The notes beneath the pieces were generated by a model. The model worked only from the letters and a program-made list of their open reading frames with translations, did no database searches and was not told the DNA's origin. DNA of 64,000 bases from Guillardia theta CCMP2712 (Eukaryota > Cryptophyceae > Pyrenomonadales > Geminigeraceae), in NCBI RefSeq assembly GCF_000315625.1, contig NW_005434613.1, positions 193,751-257,750 on the forward strand, read 5' to 3'. The position numbers and the translations under genes were made by a program. Below, one piece after another: positions 9,872 through 20,699 of the stretch. Position 1 is the first letter of the stretch. The number at the start of each line of letters is the position of its first letter.

Positions 9872-11131
9872 ATGCACGAAGATGTCGAAGAAGATGATGA
9901 AAGACCGGGACAAAGTGCTGAGTATTCAACACCCAGGGTGTGCGAGGCCAAGTCAATCTTTTACGATGACGTGTTGACGAAAGTCTTGGAGCATGTCCAT
10001 CCGCTCTGTCTTCTCCCATGTGCATGCTTGAACCGAAGCCTTCACAGGATCGTATCCAGCATCAAGCAGACTGTCACTTACCTTGATGTCGGATCGTTCC
10101 TGTGCTCCAACAACGATCTGCCGTGCGAGTGGGGTAGGGCAAGGCTCACCTGGCAGCTGGGCCAAACGAACAACATGATCTCGGACAGGAGCTTGGGGTT
10201 GATCCTCTCACATTTCCCTCACGTCAAGCATCTCAGCCTGCGACAATGTCTGCTTGTTCAAGATCCGGATCCCCAGCAGACTGAGAGAGCAGGAGGAGGA
10301 TTTTTTGACATGCTGGTAGATAAGATGCCTACTTCACTAGCCTCGCTCGACATTTCTTTCTGCCATCTCCTTCAAGGGAGTCGATTCGGCTTGAGACTGC
10401 CAGCCAACTTGAGGCACCTGACTGCACGATACCTGGAGTGCGACAGTTTCAAGGATCTGATGCATGCCAGCAGATATCTGTCCCTTGCTTCGTTCGACAT
10501 CTACGGCAGCCGCTCTAAGCAAAGCATGTACACCTACGACAACGCACTCCTCGATGCGATCTGTACAAAAGGAGACTTGAGGGTCTTGCACGTGGGAAAC
10601 AGCAAGGTCTTCCAGCATGTTGACGCGCACCTGTTGCAAGTGACGTTGACGAGCTTGAAGCACGTGGTGTCGCTTGACTTGTCTTGGATCGTTGAGAAGA
10701 CAAGAGGAGATTATCTCATTCATCTCATTGCCAAGAATCTCACCATCCTCGAGGGCCTCGCGCTTGCTGGGCTGACTGTCTCGGATGAATCCCTGCTGCT
10801 GCTCTCGCGAGAATGCAGCCGCATCAACCGTCTCCAGCTTGTAAGCTGCGAAGGAGTTTCAAGCAAGGCCCTGTCAGAACTGATGTCGATGGAGAAACTT
10901 CTCAGCTTCAACCTGGTCCAGCCCAGCAGCTCGCTGGCTAACGTGTCTGTGCGGAGCATAGCTGGACAGCAGGCGACTTTGACTCTTATTAACGTGTGCC
11001 TGGAGGACTTGCGATTCCCAATAGTCGACCAAGTCCAAACCAGTAGGCTGACAATCGTCGGGACCGTTGGGGAGAGGTAACGGAGCGAATGCAATACTTT
11101 CCTCCTCTCAATCCCTCTCTCTCCTTCTACG

Positions 11132-11169
<38 letters not shown>

Positions 11170-12094
11170 TCCCTCTCTCTCTCCCTTTCCCGCTCCCTCC
11201 CTCTCCCTCTCCCTCCCTCTCTTCCTCCCTCTCCCTCTCCCTCTCCGTCTTCCTCTCTCCTTGACTCCCTCTCCCTCCCTCTCTCCCTCCCTCTCCCTCT
11301 CCCTCTCTCCTTGACTCCCTTTTCATCCTTCAGCCCTGATCCTGTCTTGCAGAAACCAGGAGCTGCTCGCCGCGTTCCTCTCAAGATTCCTCTCCCTCAA
11401 GGAGCTATATCTCGAGCTCCAAGGAATCTCTGCTGACGACATCGCTACCATCCTGGCAACGCTTTCGTATCTCTTCCCCTTCTCTTCCAGCCTCCTGCTC
11501 ACCCTGGCTTCCAGGCTCCCCAATCTCTCGACTCTGGCCCTAGGAGAAATGGGCGAGGAGGGGATGACGGCCCTGGCACACCTGCAGCCGCTGGAGAGTT
11601 TGAAATTCCGCATGACCTCTCGCAACTGTGACAGGAGCGTCGTTGAGAGCATGGCAATCATCTACAATCTGAATATGCGGGGTAACGTCTGCCTCTGTGA
11701 GATGTTTCACTGCATTGCTGTCTTCCCGTCCCTTGCTCCCCTCTGCTCTCCTTCCACGTCCTCCTCCTAACTTGCCCCATTGTACGCTCCCTCTTCTGCT
11801 TGTCTGCCTTGGTCCTCTCTCTGCTATCCCTCTGCTTCTTCTGACGTCAAAAAATTTCTGTTTGCAGGCGTGCAGGGTTCAGATTCGTCTCCTGATACTC
11901 TGCTCAATTTGCTCCCACCGGCAACGAGGAAAGTTTACTGGGAGAAAGCTCTTGGGAGAAGTCAGCAAGACGAAGAGCAGACGTTGCTGGAAAGATGTGG
12001 GAAGATGCTGGCAAGACATCAGGTGAGATACTTTATGCAGCAAATCTTGATGATGGGAGGAGGTGAAGGAGGAGCGAGGAAGATGGTGATTGAG

Positions 12095-12130
<36 letters not shown>

Positions 12131-12446
12131 AAGGAGAGCAGGAATGCAAACAGGGACAGGAGGGGGAAAAGGAGGAAACAAGCGTTGGAAATGCTGTTGA
12201 CTTCGATCGCAGGACACGCTGAAGGTACTTGGGATCGATGACTGCGTGACGGTAGCATGTACAGCCATCGTAGCGAGGTGACGGCGATGCAGTCATGAGC
12301 TGACGTCGATGTCGGCTGATGGGACGTGGGGCAGGCTGCTTGACGGAGGGCTGCCAAGGCTGAACGTCCTGGTCCTCGACAACGCCTCTGCCATGTGCCG
12401 CAACAAGATAGCTGTGAGGAGCGCGAGAATCGACAGCAAGGATTGA
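9872..12446 (+). CDS. F-box/leucine-rich-repeat-like protein
   Basis: Five exons joined in phase: 9872-11076, 11353-11678, about 11869-12022, 12213-12277 and 12335-12446 (TGA). The product is about 620 residues. Residues 30-65 ('FYDDVLTKVLEHVHPLCLL') look like an F-box helix bundle. The remainder is a series of irregular leucine-rich repeats ('HLSLRQCLLV', 'SLDISFCHLL', 'VSLDLSW', 'LEGLALAGL', 'INRLQLVSCEGVS', 'LSTLALGEM'). Family knowledge suggests a substrate adaptor of an SCF ubiquitin ligase, but the F-box match is weak, so 'LRR protein' is the safe part. The first intron is a long CT tract (11106-11320) and the third holds an AGGC tetranucleotide repeat (12098-12127). No signal peptide. 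Confidence 0.75.
11106..11320. repeat. CT-rich tract within an intron
   Basis: Near-continuous CTCTCTCC repeats inside intron 1 (11077-11352) of the LRR gene. Positions 11138-11164 are a pure (CT)n run. The translated Ser/Leu/Pro strings on both strands are artefacts. Confidence 0.9.
12098..12127. repeat. (AGGC)n microsatellite
   Basis: Seven to eight AGGC units inside intron 3 of the LRR gene. The surrounding sequence is purine-rich. Confidence 0.9.
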
Positions 12447-14067
12447 CTGAAGGTCGTTGGCAGGAGGCAAGGGACTTTGCTCGCCGATCCTTCATTTTGC
12501 ACTGGTGAGACTGCTGCAGCACAGTGACAGCCAGTGTCTCCTTGATCACTCCCGCTCCTCCCGCTCCTCACCCGAGTGTCCGCAGGAGAGACGCTGACTT
12601 CACCTCCCCGTATGATAGTCAAGAGATCACCACAGCCTTCGGCTACCCGCTCGTCTCACCCAAGTTCTGTGAATAAAATAGTAGAGTTGGAGGTCCCCGG
12701 TGATTCATAACTTTTCAATGAGCTGCCTAAGACAATCGTTGAGACCCGGCTGTGACTGAAGCGCGCTCACGGTTCACCGTGCTGGACTTGGCCCGGTCCA
12801 GGGCCCGGCCGGCAGTGACGGTCCGACCGTCCGATCGGCGGCCCGGACACTACTAGTGACCGTAATACCGGTACGGTCCCAGTATCCTGGCCGGGCAGTC
12901 TCAGTGACTCATCAGTCGCCTCAGAATGGGGACCGCTGGGGGACCGCGGCCCGGCGAACCGTTACACGTGTTCGGGTTTGTAACGTTCACTTGTTTGGGC
13001 GCTAGCAATGCGACTTGTCGGCATGACAGTGAAGGCGGCGAATGGAGGGAGGAGAGAGCGAAGAAGCGAATGCGCGAAGAGAGAGTGAGAGGGTGAGGGG
13101 AGGATGGAGGATAGCTCGACTGAGGACTGAGGAGGAAGGTGATCTTTTGCTATCAAGTCCTGAGGAGGAGACGGTGGGATAGGTTTGGCTACAATCATGT
13201 TGCAAGGACTGCCGATGTCCCGTCAGAGGGATCGGTTGACTTCAAAAATCTCAAACTTGGGAGCAATTGTTGTCATCATGTGTATGGCTGCCTCAAACGT
13301 CAAGGTTGGCGCTGTCATGGAACGCAGATCGATGTTGGGATTTCATACCAGCCAAGCTCAGTGCATCGGAAGCAACTCGGGACGGGCGATTTGTTGTAGA
13401 CAGAAGCTGGGGGGTGGGAGGATCAACGTCATAGCAGGTCTTTGCTGCTTGTAAATTTATGTAAGAGAGGTGATCTTGAAGCAGGGAGAAAGTCGCGCAA
13501 GAGGTGCAAACATTCGAGGCATGGTGTTCATGGATTGAAAATGATTTCATGTTTGCAGTGTGCTTGTTTGTCAGGATAGACAAACGTCTTGGGGACAAGA
13601 CACAAAAGAAAAAGACATACAAGAGGTATTCTGAGATGTCATCTAAGATGTCGACGACGAGGTGCAGCAAAAGTGACATGTTGGGAACAGGGCGACCTGG
13701 TCAGAGTGCGTGAAGATGCGGCGAAAATAATGGCGGGAAAGGTGAGGTTTGGCCTATGGTGATGCGAGCGAAGTGAATCTTTCTTTAGGGATGGAACGAT
13801 ATTGTCATGTCGAAAACACTTGGAGAACATGGAGTGGTGAGGATGTTTGCAAGTTTTGACTGTGATGATTTTTTTTCGTGTTGGTTGCCACATTTTCTGT
13901 GATGTGAATTAAGTCAAAACAGGTCAAGCTTGTGAGACACGCACCCTCAGTTGATATTGCAATGGTGGAGTTTGAAAGGATTCCGGGATCACGTGAGATC
14001 CCGTATGTACCACATGATGCATACTGATTTTTGTGCGTCAACGGTACACAGCTATGTTTGCCTACAG
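12447..14067. other. spacer with GC-rich patch and possible 5' exons of the DNA polymerase
   Basis: 12670-12676 has an AATAAA-like signal suited to the LRR gene. 12760-12960 is a GC-rich patch with repeated CGGCCCGG-type words. From 13196 a short open frame on the plus strand starts with Met and runs through a hydrophobic stretch ('LGAIVVIMCMAASNVKVGA') into a basic/Ser-rich tail. It could be a first exon with a bipartite targeting sequence for the downstream DNA polymerase, but no splice chain to it could be proved. A hydrophilic exon-like piece at about 13577-13625 is similarly uncertain. Confidence 0.35.
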
Positions 14068-17000
14068 GTTAGAATGTCTAGATGTAATAGCACCTGGAAA
14101 TTCGCGGGGCTTCATCGAGAACCCTTCTGCTGAGTTGTTGTGGGTTCTTCATTGTTCGTATTGCTGGTTTATATTTAAAAAATTCACAGAGAAGAGGCTG
14201 GAAAAGATTTGGCAGAGGAGCTGAAAGACAACATGGCTGCCATTCAAGAGCACATGCAGAAGAAGCGAATTGAGCAAATTGAGCAACGTCTTGCTCAGTT
14301 TGATAAACAGAAAGAGACGAAGAATCCAACCGTGGAGAAGAGTCATACATGTATTTGACTTACATACACCTGCCTCTCTGTGACAAGACTAGCAGCCGAT
14401 CGGAAGGAGAAGGAGAAGAAAAACGAGAAGGAGGAGGAGAAGGAGGAGGAGGAGGAGGAGGACATTTTGGATGAGATTAAGCGAAACGGGTATGGACCGA
14501 TTAAGTTAGAAAACCTCAGTCCGGGCATGAAGGCATGGTATCATGGTAAATTTTTGACTTGATTGTTCTGAGGATGAACTGAGTTCCTATGCTTTCGCAG
14601 GGAGACGGTTCAGTTACCCTCGATTCTTCAAAAAGACACCCAAGGTGGGTTGTTTCCTGTGTAGATGGGATGCAAATGTTGCTGCGATAGATATCAGTTG
14701 TTTGCTGACGTGCTTTGATACAGCCATACCTCGAAAGATTGGAGAAAACCGTCGAGGAGTATGAAGCGAAGATGAGAAAGGAAACTAAGAACGAAGGGAG
14801 TGGCGTCGCTGACGTCAAAAACAATCTATCGCAAGACAATCATGCGTTTATGAGCACAATCAAGGGTGAGAAGAAGGATGAGGTTGGATCGAAGAAAACG
14901 AATGAGTTGAAGCAACCGGAAATGCCGAGAGGCGAAGAGAATTCGCAAGGTTGCACTTTGTACGTGTGATGATACATATGTTGATCGAGTTGTTGCGATT
15001 GCCTGCATAAGAATCTTGATCTTTCTTGAGAGAAATTGAAAATATTTTCAGCGGTCTCCTGCTGATTATGAGACTGTTATTCTGAGACAATTATTCTTGA
15101 AACGTCGTTTCATCATGTCTGCAAATGTTTTTCAATGGCAGAATACTGAGATCATCCCTCGATTTGACCTTGTCTGCATCGCAATAGATGATGAAGACTT
15201 CAAGTTACTCGAAGATACGAAAGAGGAAAGCGAAGAAGATGACCAGGTTTTCTGTCCGTTTTAAAGACCCTACATCGATGTGAAGACTCTGATGTTTCTT
15301 TCGATGGAAGTGGGGTTGGCGGTGGTGGTGTTACCTGTTGGTGTTCTATAATGGTTTTGCTCATGATGTGGAGTTCTTAGTGCATGTTCTGAAGTTCAAT
15401 CCTCCAGAAACCGTTGGGCTCTGAGAGCCAAAAAGGGCTGGAGTATCGAAAGATGTTGAAACAGTACTCCCTCGAACTGGAAAGGAAGGAGAGAGAGGGT
15501 CTCATTTCTCCTCCTTCCCCTCCTCCTTCCCCTCCTCCTTCCCCCTCCTCCTTCACTCCTCGCTACGCTTCGTCGTCATCATACGACCCATCCCAAAGGC
15601 GACAAAGTTACAAGCAGTGAGTACCGAGACGAGGAAGGAAAGGCGGTGGGAGCAGGGGGAGCAGGAGAAAGCAAGGGATGGGAGAATGATCTCAGCTACT
15701 ATACTGCATTTGTGGTGACGTTGTATCAGAGATGGCTCGAACAGCAAGACGATCAAGAGGAGCAAGGCAGATCTAGAAGCTTGCCTTCCACCATCGTCGA
15801 GGAAAAGACGATTCCGTCTCAAAGAACCGCTGGACAGGTTGTATCGTGTTTGTAGGACACGTTTGCGCTCAGGGTCTTTTGTTTGCCCTGCAATCATGCT
15901 GAGCGATGCGAACTGACCCGATGGATGGTCGAGTGATTCGATGTTCAGATACATCACCATCGTGAGGACAGCAGAAGAAGCGAAACGTGTTGTGGAGTAT
16001 CTCAGCCAACCGCGAATGGGTAAATCGAAAGCGATTGAATATGACGACAATGACGATGATGAATGTGGCGATGGTCACAAGATGATGACATGATTGATCT
16101 GATAATGCTGAGGCAATGATGCTGAGATGATGGCAAGACATCGAGTTGTTGTGCAGCCATCACGATGAGAAGCGTTGGGGTGCTGACGTCACTGAATAGA
16201 AAAACTTACTTTCGCTTGCGACACGGAGACCATTAACATCGACCCGACTTCAGAGAGTCCAGTAGGGAAGGTACAAGAAAAACACTGCTGTGGTGGATGG
16301 GAGCAGGAGCAAGAGCAGGAGCAGGAGGAAGGACCAGGGCGAGGGCGAGGGCAAGAACGAGGAACAGGAGGAGCTGTAGGGAGGGAGAGAGAGCGAATAA
16401 GGAACGGGAGGATTGAAAAGACTCTGATTGTCCTACAGGGCGAGGTTGTTTGCTTTTCCCTCTTTGCGGGCCCCGGGGGTGTCAACTTCGCCGATTTCGC
16501 GGAGACGGTGGAACTGAAAGAGATCGAAATTTACAAGGGCGGCAAGAAAGCACGATCAAAGTCTGTTAGAGCAGTGAAGAGTACACGATTATGGGTTGAC
16601 ACGACTGGAGATGAAGGGAGAAAGGTAAGACGTGAACGAAATATCAGACGATTGTTGTGCTTGACAACATCTAGATCCTGGAAGTTTTTAAAGAATGGTT
16701 TGGCGATGATAGGTTCAAGAAGGTGATTAATTTCGATCTTCTTGCCTCCGACCGCAATCTTGCAATCATGTTTTTGCTCATTTTTTGGAAGTTTCCTTGC
16801 TTGCTCCAATAATCTTTCTGCAGATTTTTCACAACTGGAGTTTTGATGGACATCTCCTTGCAAATCACGGGATTGAAGTGGGCGGATTCAAAGGCAAGAT
16901 GAAAATTAGATCCTTGGACATCGATGTCGTCGAAGTAGACGCTGATGTTGACTCTGATGTTATTGTTACTGTGCAAATGTCATGCCGTGTGTTAGATCCA

Positions 17001-20000
17001 CGATGAAGTTTCTGGGACATGCACGTTCCGCTTTCCTCACATGCTCTGAGCAGGTGATACAGTTCACATGGCCAGGTTGTGGGACACAAGCAGGCAAGGC
17101 AGAGGAGGATACAAGCTGTCAAGCCTCATGCAGGACCTGCTGGGTTGGGGCAAAACAGACATGAAAGAGGTGAATCTGTAGCGTGTAGTTGAAAGAGCAG
17201 GGAGGGAGGAGGAGGAGGAGGAGGAGGAGGAAGAGGAGGAGCAGCAGCATCAGCAGCAGAAGCGGCGGCGGCTGTGGCGGCAGCAGCAGCAGCAGCATGA
17301 GGAGAATTTTGGGGAGAAGGGTAGCAGAAGGGACGTTGGGAAATTAAAGGATGGGGTGCAAGGGAGGGAGGGGGAGGGAGGGGGACTGTGCTGCAGCGAT
17401 ACAGCAACAATGACACGTCCTTTGAAGGTTTTCGGCCGTTTCAAGCTGAAGAAAGACGGGACCCCCGGCAAAGTCGTTTACCTTCCGGACTCGTTGACCC
17501 TGCAGGTAGCGCAATCGCATGCATAAGTTATACTTATGAGGACATGTTTCTTGCGTCATCGCAGACAGATCCGAACGTGACCATGTTCGAAAAGTGGATC
17601 CACTACTCTACCTACGACACGATCTGCACGTGGTATCTCTATTTCTCCCTCCGGAAGGAGCTGGAAAACATGTCGTGGAGCCCCGATGCGATCGTGTACG
17701 AGAACGAGTTGTTGAAGATGAGGGGTGAGAAAATTTTCAACTGTGTAGCCAGTGGGTCTGACATTTCGATTCCTCCGTCCCTCTCATTTCCTCCTTCACT
17801 CCCTCCGACGTACTCCCTTGCTCATTTCCCCTTTTCTCTCTCTCGATGCCTACCTCCTACTCTGTCCCTGTTCGTCTGTACTCGACTCCCCCCTCCCCCT
17901 CTCCCCCCTTGAACTCGCTTCCCTGCTCTTGCTCGACCTTGGCAGCTGATCGGACGCTCTTCACTTTCTATGACTGCTTCTGGAGGCCTTTTGGACAGAT
18001 CCTGACGGACATGGAAAGGAAGGGAATGTACATCGACAAAGACTATCTGTATCAGCAGGCTGAGAAGGCCCAGGAGGACAAAGAGAAGAGGACCGAGTCG
18101 TTCATGCAGTGGGTTCGCTCCCTATGCCCCGACGGGAAGTATATCAACATCAACAGCAACCCACAGAAACGACACCTCCTCTTCTCCAGCATCACTGTAA
18201 GTTCCTCCTCCCTTCCCTCCCATCCCTCCCTTCCTTTCCTTCTCCTTCCCCTCCCCTCCCTTCCCTCCCTCCTCACACCTGACGGTGGAGCAGGTAAGGA
18301 TCGTGTCCTCGCATCCTGTCAGAGACAAGGACATGCGCCTGACCTTCAAGCCGGACGACGTCGTCGAGCTCGCCTACAGGGATGGAGAGAAGCTCATCCG
18401 CCAAGGGCTGGCGGTGGAGGAGGAGCCTGATGACGCTGGTTCCCGCGAGCCGCACATGAGAACGTTCCAGGTTGACAACAAGGTGGAGGAGGAGGAAGAG
18501 AGGGAGGAGGAGGAGGGAGAGGAGGGAGAGGTGCTGTTTCTGTCTCCTCCTCGTTCCAAAAGAAGCATCTCCCTCCTCGGCCTCGCCCTCACCCCCGTTG
18601 CTTACACGGCGACCGGACAAGCGTCTACGGCTGGTGCTCCTCACTCTCCCTCTCCCTCTGCCAGTCCTTTCCGACTACGACTACCTATTTTTACTCTCTC
18701 CTCCTCCTCCTCCTCTTCCTCTTCCTTCTCCTTCTCTCACACCTTCGATCATCCTCTCTCTCCATTTCCTTAGCCCGTATTCCACTCCCCCCCCCTTGCC
18801 TGCCTGCCTGCCTCGTGCCTCCTCCTCCTCCTCCTCCTCCTCCTCCTCCTCCTCCTCCTCCTCCTCCTCCTCCTCCTCCTGTTCAACCACATCCCCCGCC
18901 ATGACCTCGATCGCAGGCCAAGTGATCCAGAAGCTCGCCGGGAAGCCTTTCGCCTCTCCTCCCTCCTACGGCACAGCGTTCAAAGACCTCGGAGGAGGAG
19001 AGGAGGGCAAGGCTGCGTGCGAGGCGCTGGCTAGCCTGCTGGAAGGGGAGGCGATCGAGAAACTGCTGAGCACCTTCCTCCTCCCACTGCCGGAGCAGAC
19101 GGACGAGGCGAGCAGGATACACACTTCCCTGAACATCAACACAGAGACTGGGAGGCTGTCGTCGCAGCGCCCCAACCTGCAGAACCAGCCGGCGCTAGAG
19201 AAGGATGTGTACAGGATGAGGAAGGCGTTTTCCGCTCCTCCGGGGAGGAAGCTGATCATAGTGGACTACGGGCAGCTGGAGCTGAGAATCATGGCACAGA
19301 TGACGGGCTGCCGGAGTATGCTAGACGCGTTTGAGCAAGGAGGAGACTTTCACTCGAGGACAGCGATCGACATGTACCGCTACATCGCTGAAGCTGTGGA
19401 GAGGAAGGAGGTGCTGCTGGAGTGGAACTCGCACGACGGGGCTCCACCAGCGCCGATGCTCAAGGACAAGTTTGCGTCTGAGAGGAGGAAGGCCAAGACC
19501 CTCAACTTCGGCATCGCGTACGGGATGACGAAGATGAAGGTGGCGAGGGACTGGGGGGTGTCGCTTGAGGAGGCGGAGGAGACTATCCAGACATGGTACT
19601 CAGCACGAAAGGAGGTGAAGCAGTGGCAGGAGGAGGTGATCGAGCGAGCAAGGAGGACCGGGTATACGGAGACGTTCCTGGGGAGGAGGAGGTACCTGCC
19701 CGAGATCAACGGCAGGGACGGGGTCGGCCGGGGGCATGCGGAGCGAGCAGCGATCAATACGCCGATCCAGGGAGGAGCAGCAGATATCGTGATGATGGCG
19801 ATGCTGAAGCTGCGCGGGGAGGAGAGGATCAGGAGGCTGGGATGGAGGATGGTGATGCAGATTCATGACGAGATCATCCTGGAAGGGCCCGAGGAGACGG
19901 CGGAAGAAGTTTTCCCCCTGGTGCGAGCATGCATGGAGCAGCCGTTCGACTCGCCGCTGAGCGTTGAGCTGCCAGTGGATGGGAGCATAGCAGACAACTG

Positions 20001-20016
20001 GTATGAAGGGAAGTGA
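14068..20016 (+). CDS. POP: plant-type organellar DNA polymerase (family A, POP)
   Basis: About 18 exons; 5' end not fixed. Clear ones: 14068-14133, 14190-14350, 14393-14545, 14601-14644, 14724 on, 15188-15246, 15408 on, a run ending 15845, 15949-16019, 16200-16270, 16439-16624, 16675-16722, 16824-16893, 17054-17169, 17428-17504, 17565-17724, 17946-18196, 18294-18633 and 18917-20016. The N-terminal quarter is a charged Glu/Lys coiled region. The 3'-5' exonuclease follows: 'FACDTETINID' (Exo I, D-x-E), 'IFHNWSFDGHLL' (Exo II), then 'DTVHMARLWDTSR'. The polymerase domain has 'LNINTETGRLSSQRPNLQNQ', 'VDYGQLELRIMAQMTG' (motif A), 'RRKAKTLNFGIAYG' (motif B/O-helix) and 'MQIHDEIILEG' (motif C, HDE). 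This matches the plant and protist organellar polymerase that copies plastid and/or mitochondrial DNA. Which organelle it serves is unknown. The join at 16893/17054 needs a GC-AG intron. Confidence 0.9.
18634..18916 (+). repeat. POP intron with long (CCT)n tract
   Basis: Final intron of the polymerase gene (donor GTGCTC, acceptor ATCGCAG). It contains about 20 CCT units at 18818-18880. The placement is supported because joining 18633 to 18917 restores a continuous family-like sequence ('TATGQASTAG|QVIQKLAG'). Confidence 0.85.
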
Positions 20017-20699
20017 GGGAGGAGGAGGAGGAGGAGGAGGAGGATGAGGGAGAAGAGAGCAGCAGCATTAACAGCAGCGGCAGAATGACGTAAAAGTTAG
20101 TGATGATCATGATGAGCCGGAGGACCCGGTGGAAGAGGTGAGGAAGAGCAGGAGAGGAGGAGGAAGAGGACGACGACGACGATTAGGAGGAGGAGGAGGA
20201 TGAGGAGGATGAGGAAGAGGAGGAACGATGACAGGAAGAGCAGGAAGAAGAGGAGAGGAGTTGTCGTATAATATGTCTTCATTCACTTCACAAAGTCACG
20301 AGTAAACATCACAAACGTTAGGGGCAACGACAGATGAGACTATCTACACTTGCTGGAAAAAAATTACATGAAACGAGCTTGTCATGGTTAGTGTTGAAAA
20401 CCTCCCCTGATGCGCGAACCTCGGGGTCCTCCTCCTCCTCCTCCTCCTCAGCTTCCCGCTCCTCCTTGGTCTGTTTTGACTGCCATGAGCGGCTGACAGC
20501 ATCGCTCTCAGTCTTCATCCCCATCAGCACTTGACGCGTGCCGGTTATCCATCCTCCTCCTCCTCCTCCTCCTTCCAAGACGTCCGGTACCCGCTCTTGT
20601 CCAAGTTCCGGTCCCCATCCCAGTCCGCCGCGCTTCTCTTCTTCCTCCTGCTCCTCCTGCCATCATCTTGTATCCTGACCTTCGTCCACCACCTCCCCT
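20017..20699. other. convergent 3' spacer
   Basis: Space between the 3' ends of the polymerase (+) and the CBM48 gene (-). 20020-20230 is a purine-rich AGG/ACG repeat. At 20318-20560 a minus-strand frame with a Glu-run ('KQTKEEREAEEEEEEED') could be an additional C-terminal exon of the CBM48 gene if the stop at 20700-20702 is bypassed by splicing (CATG|GTTGAAG), but nothing compels this. Confidence 0.4.
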
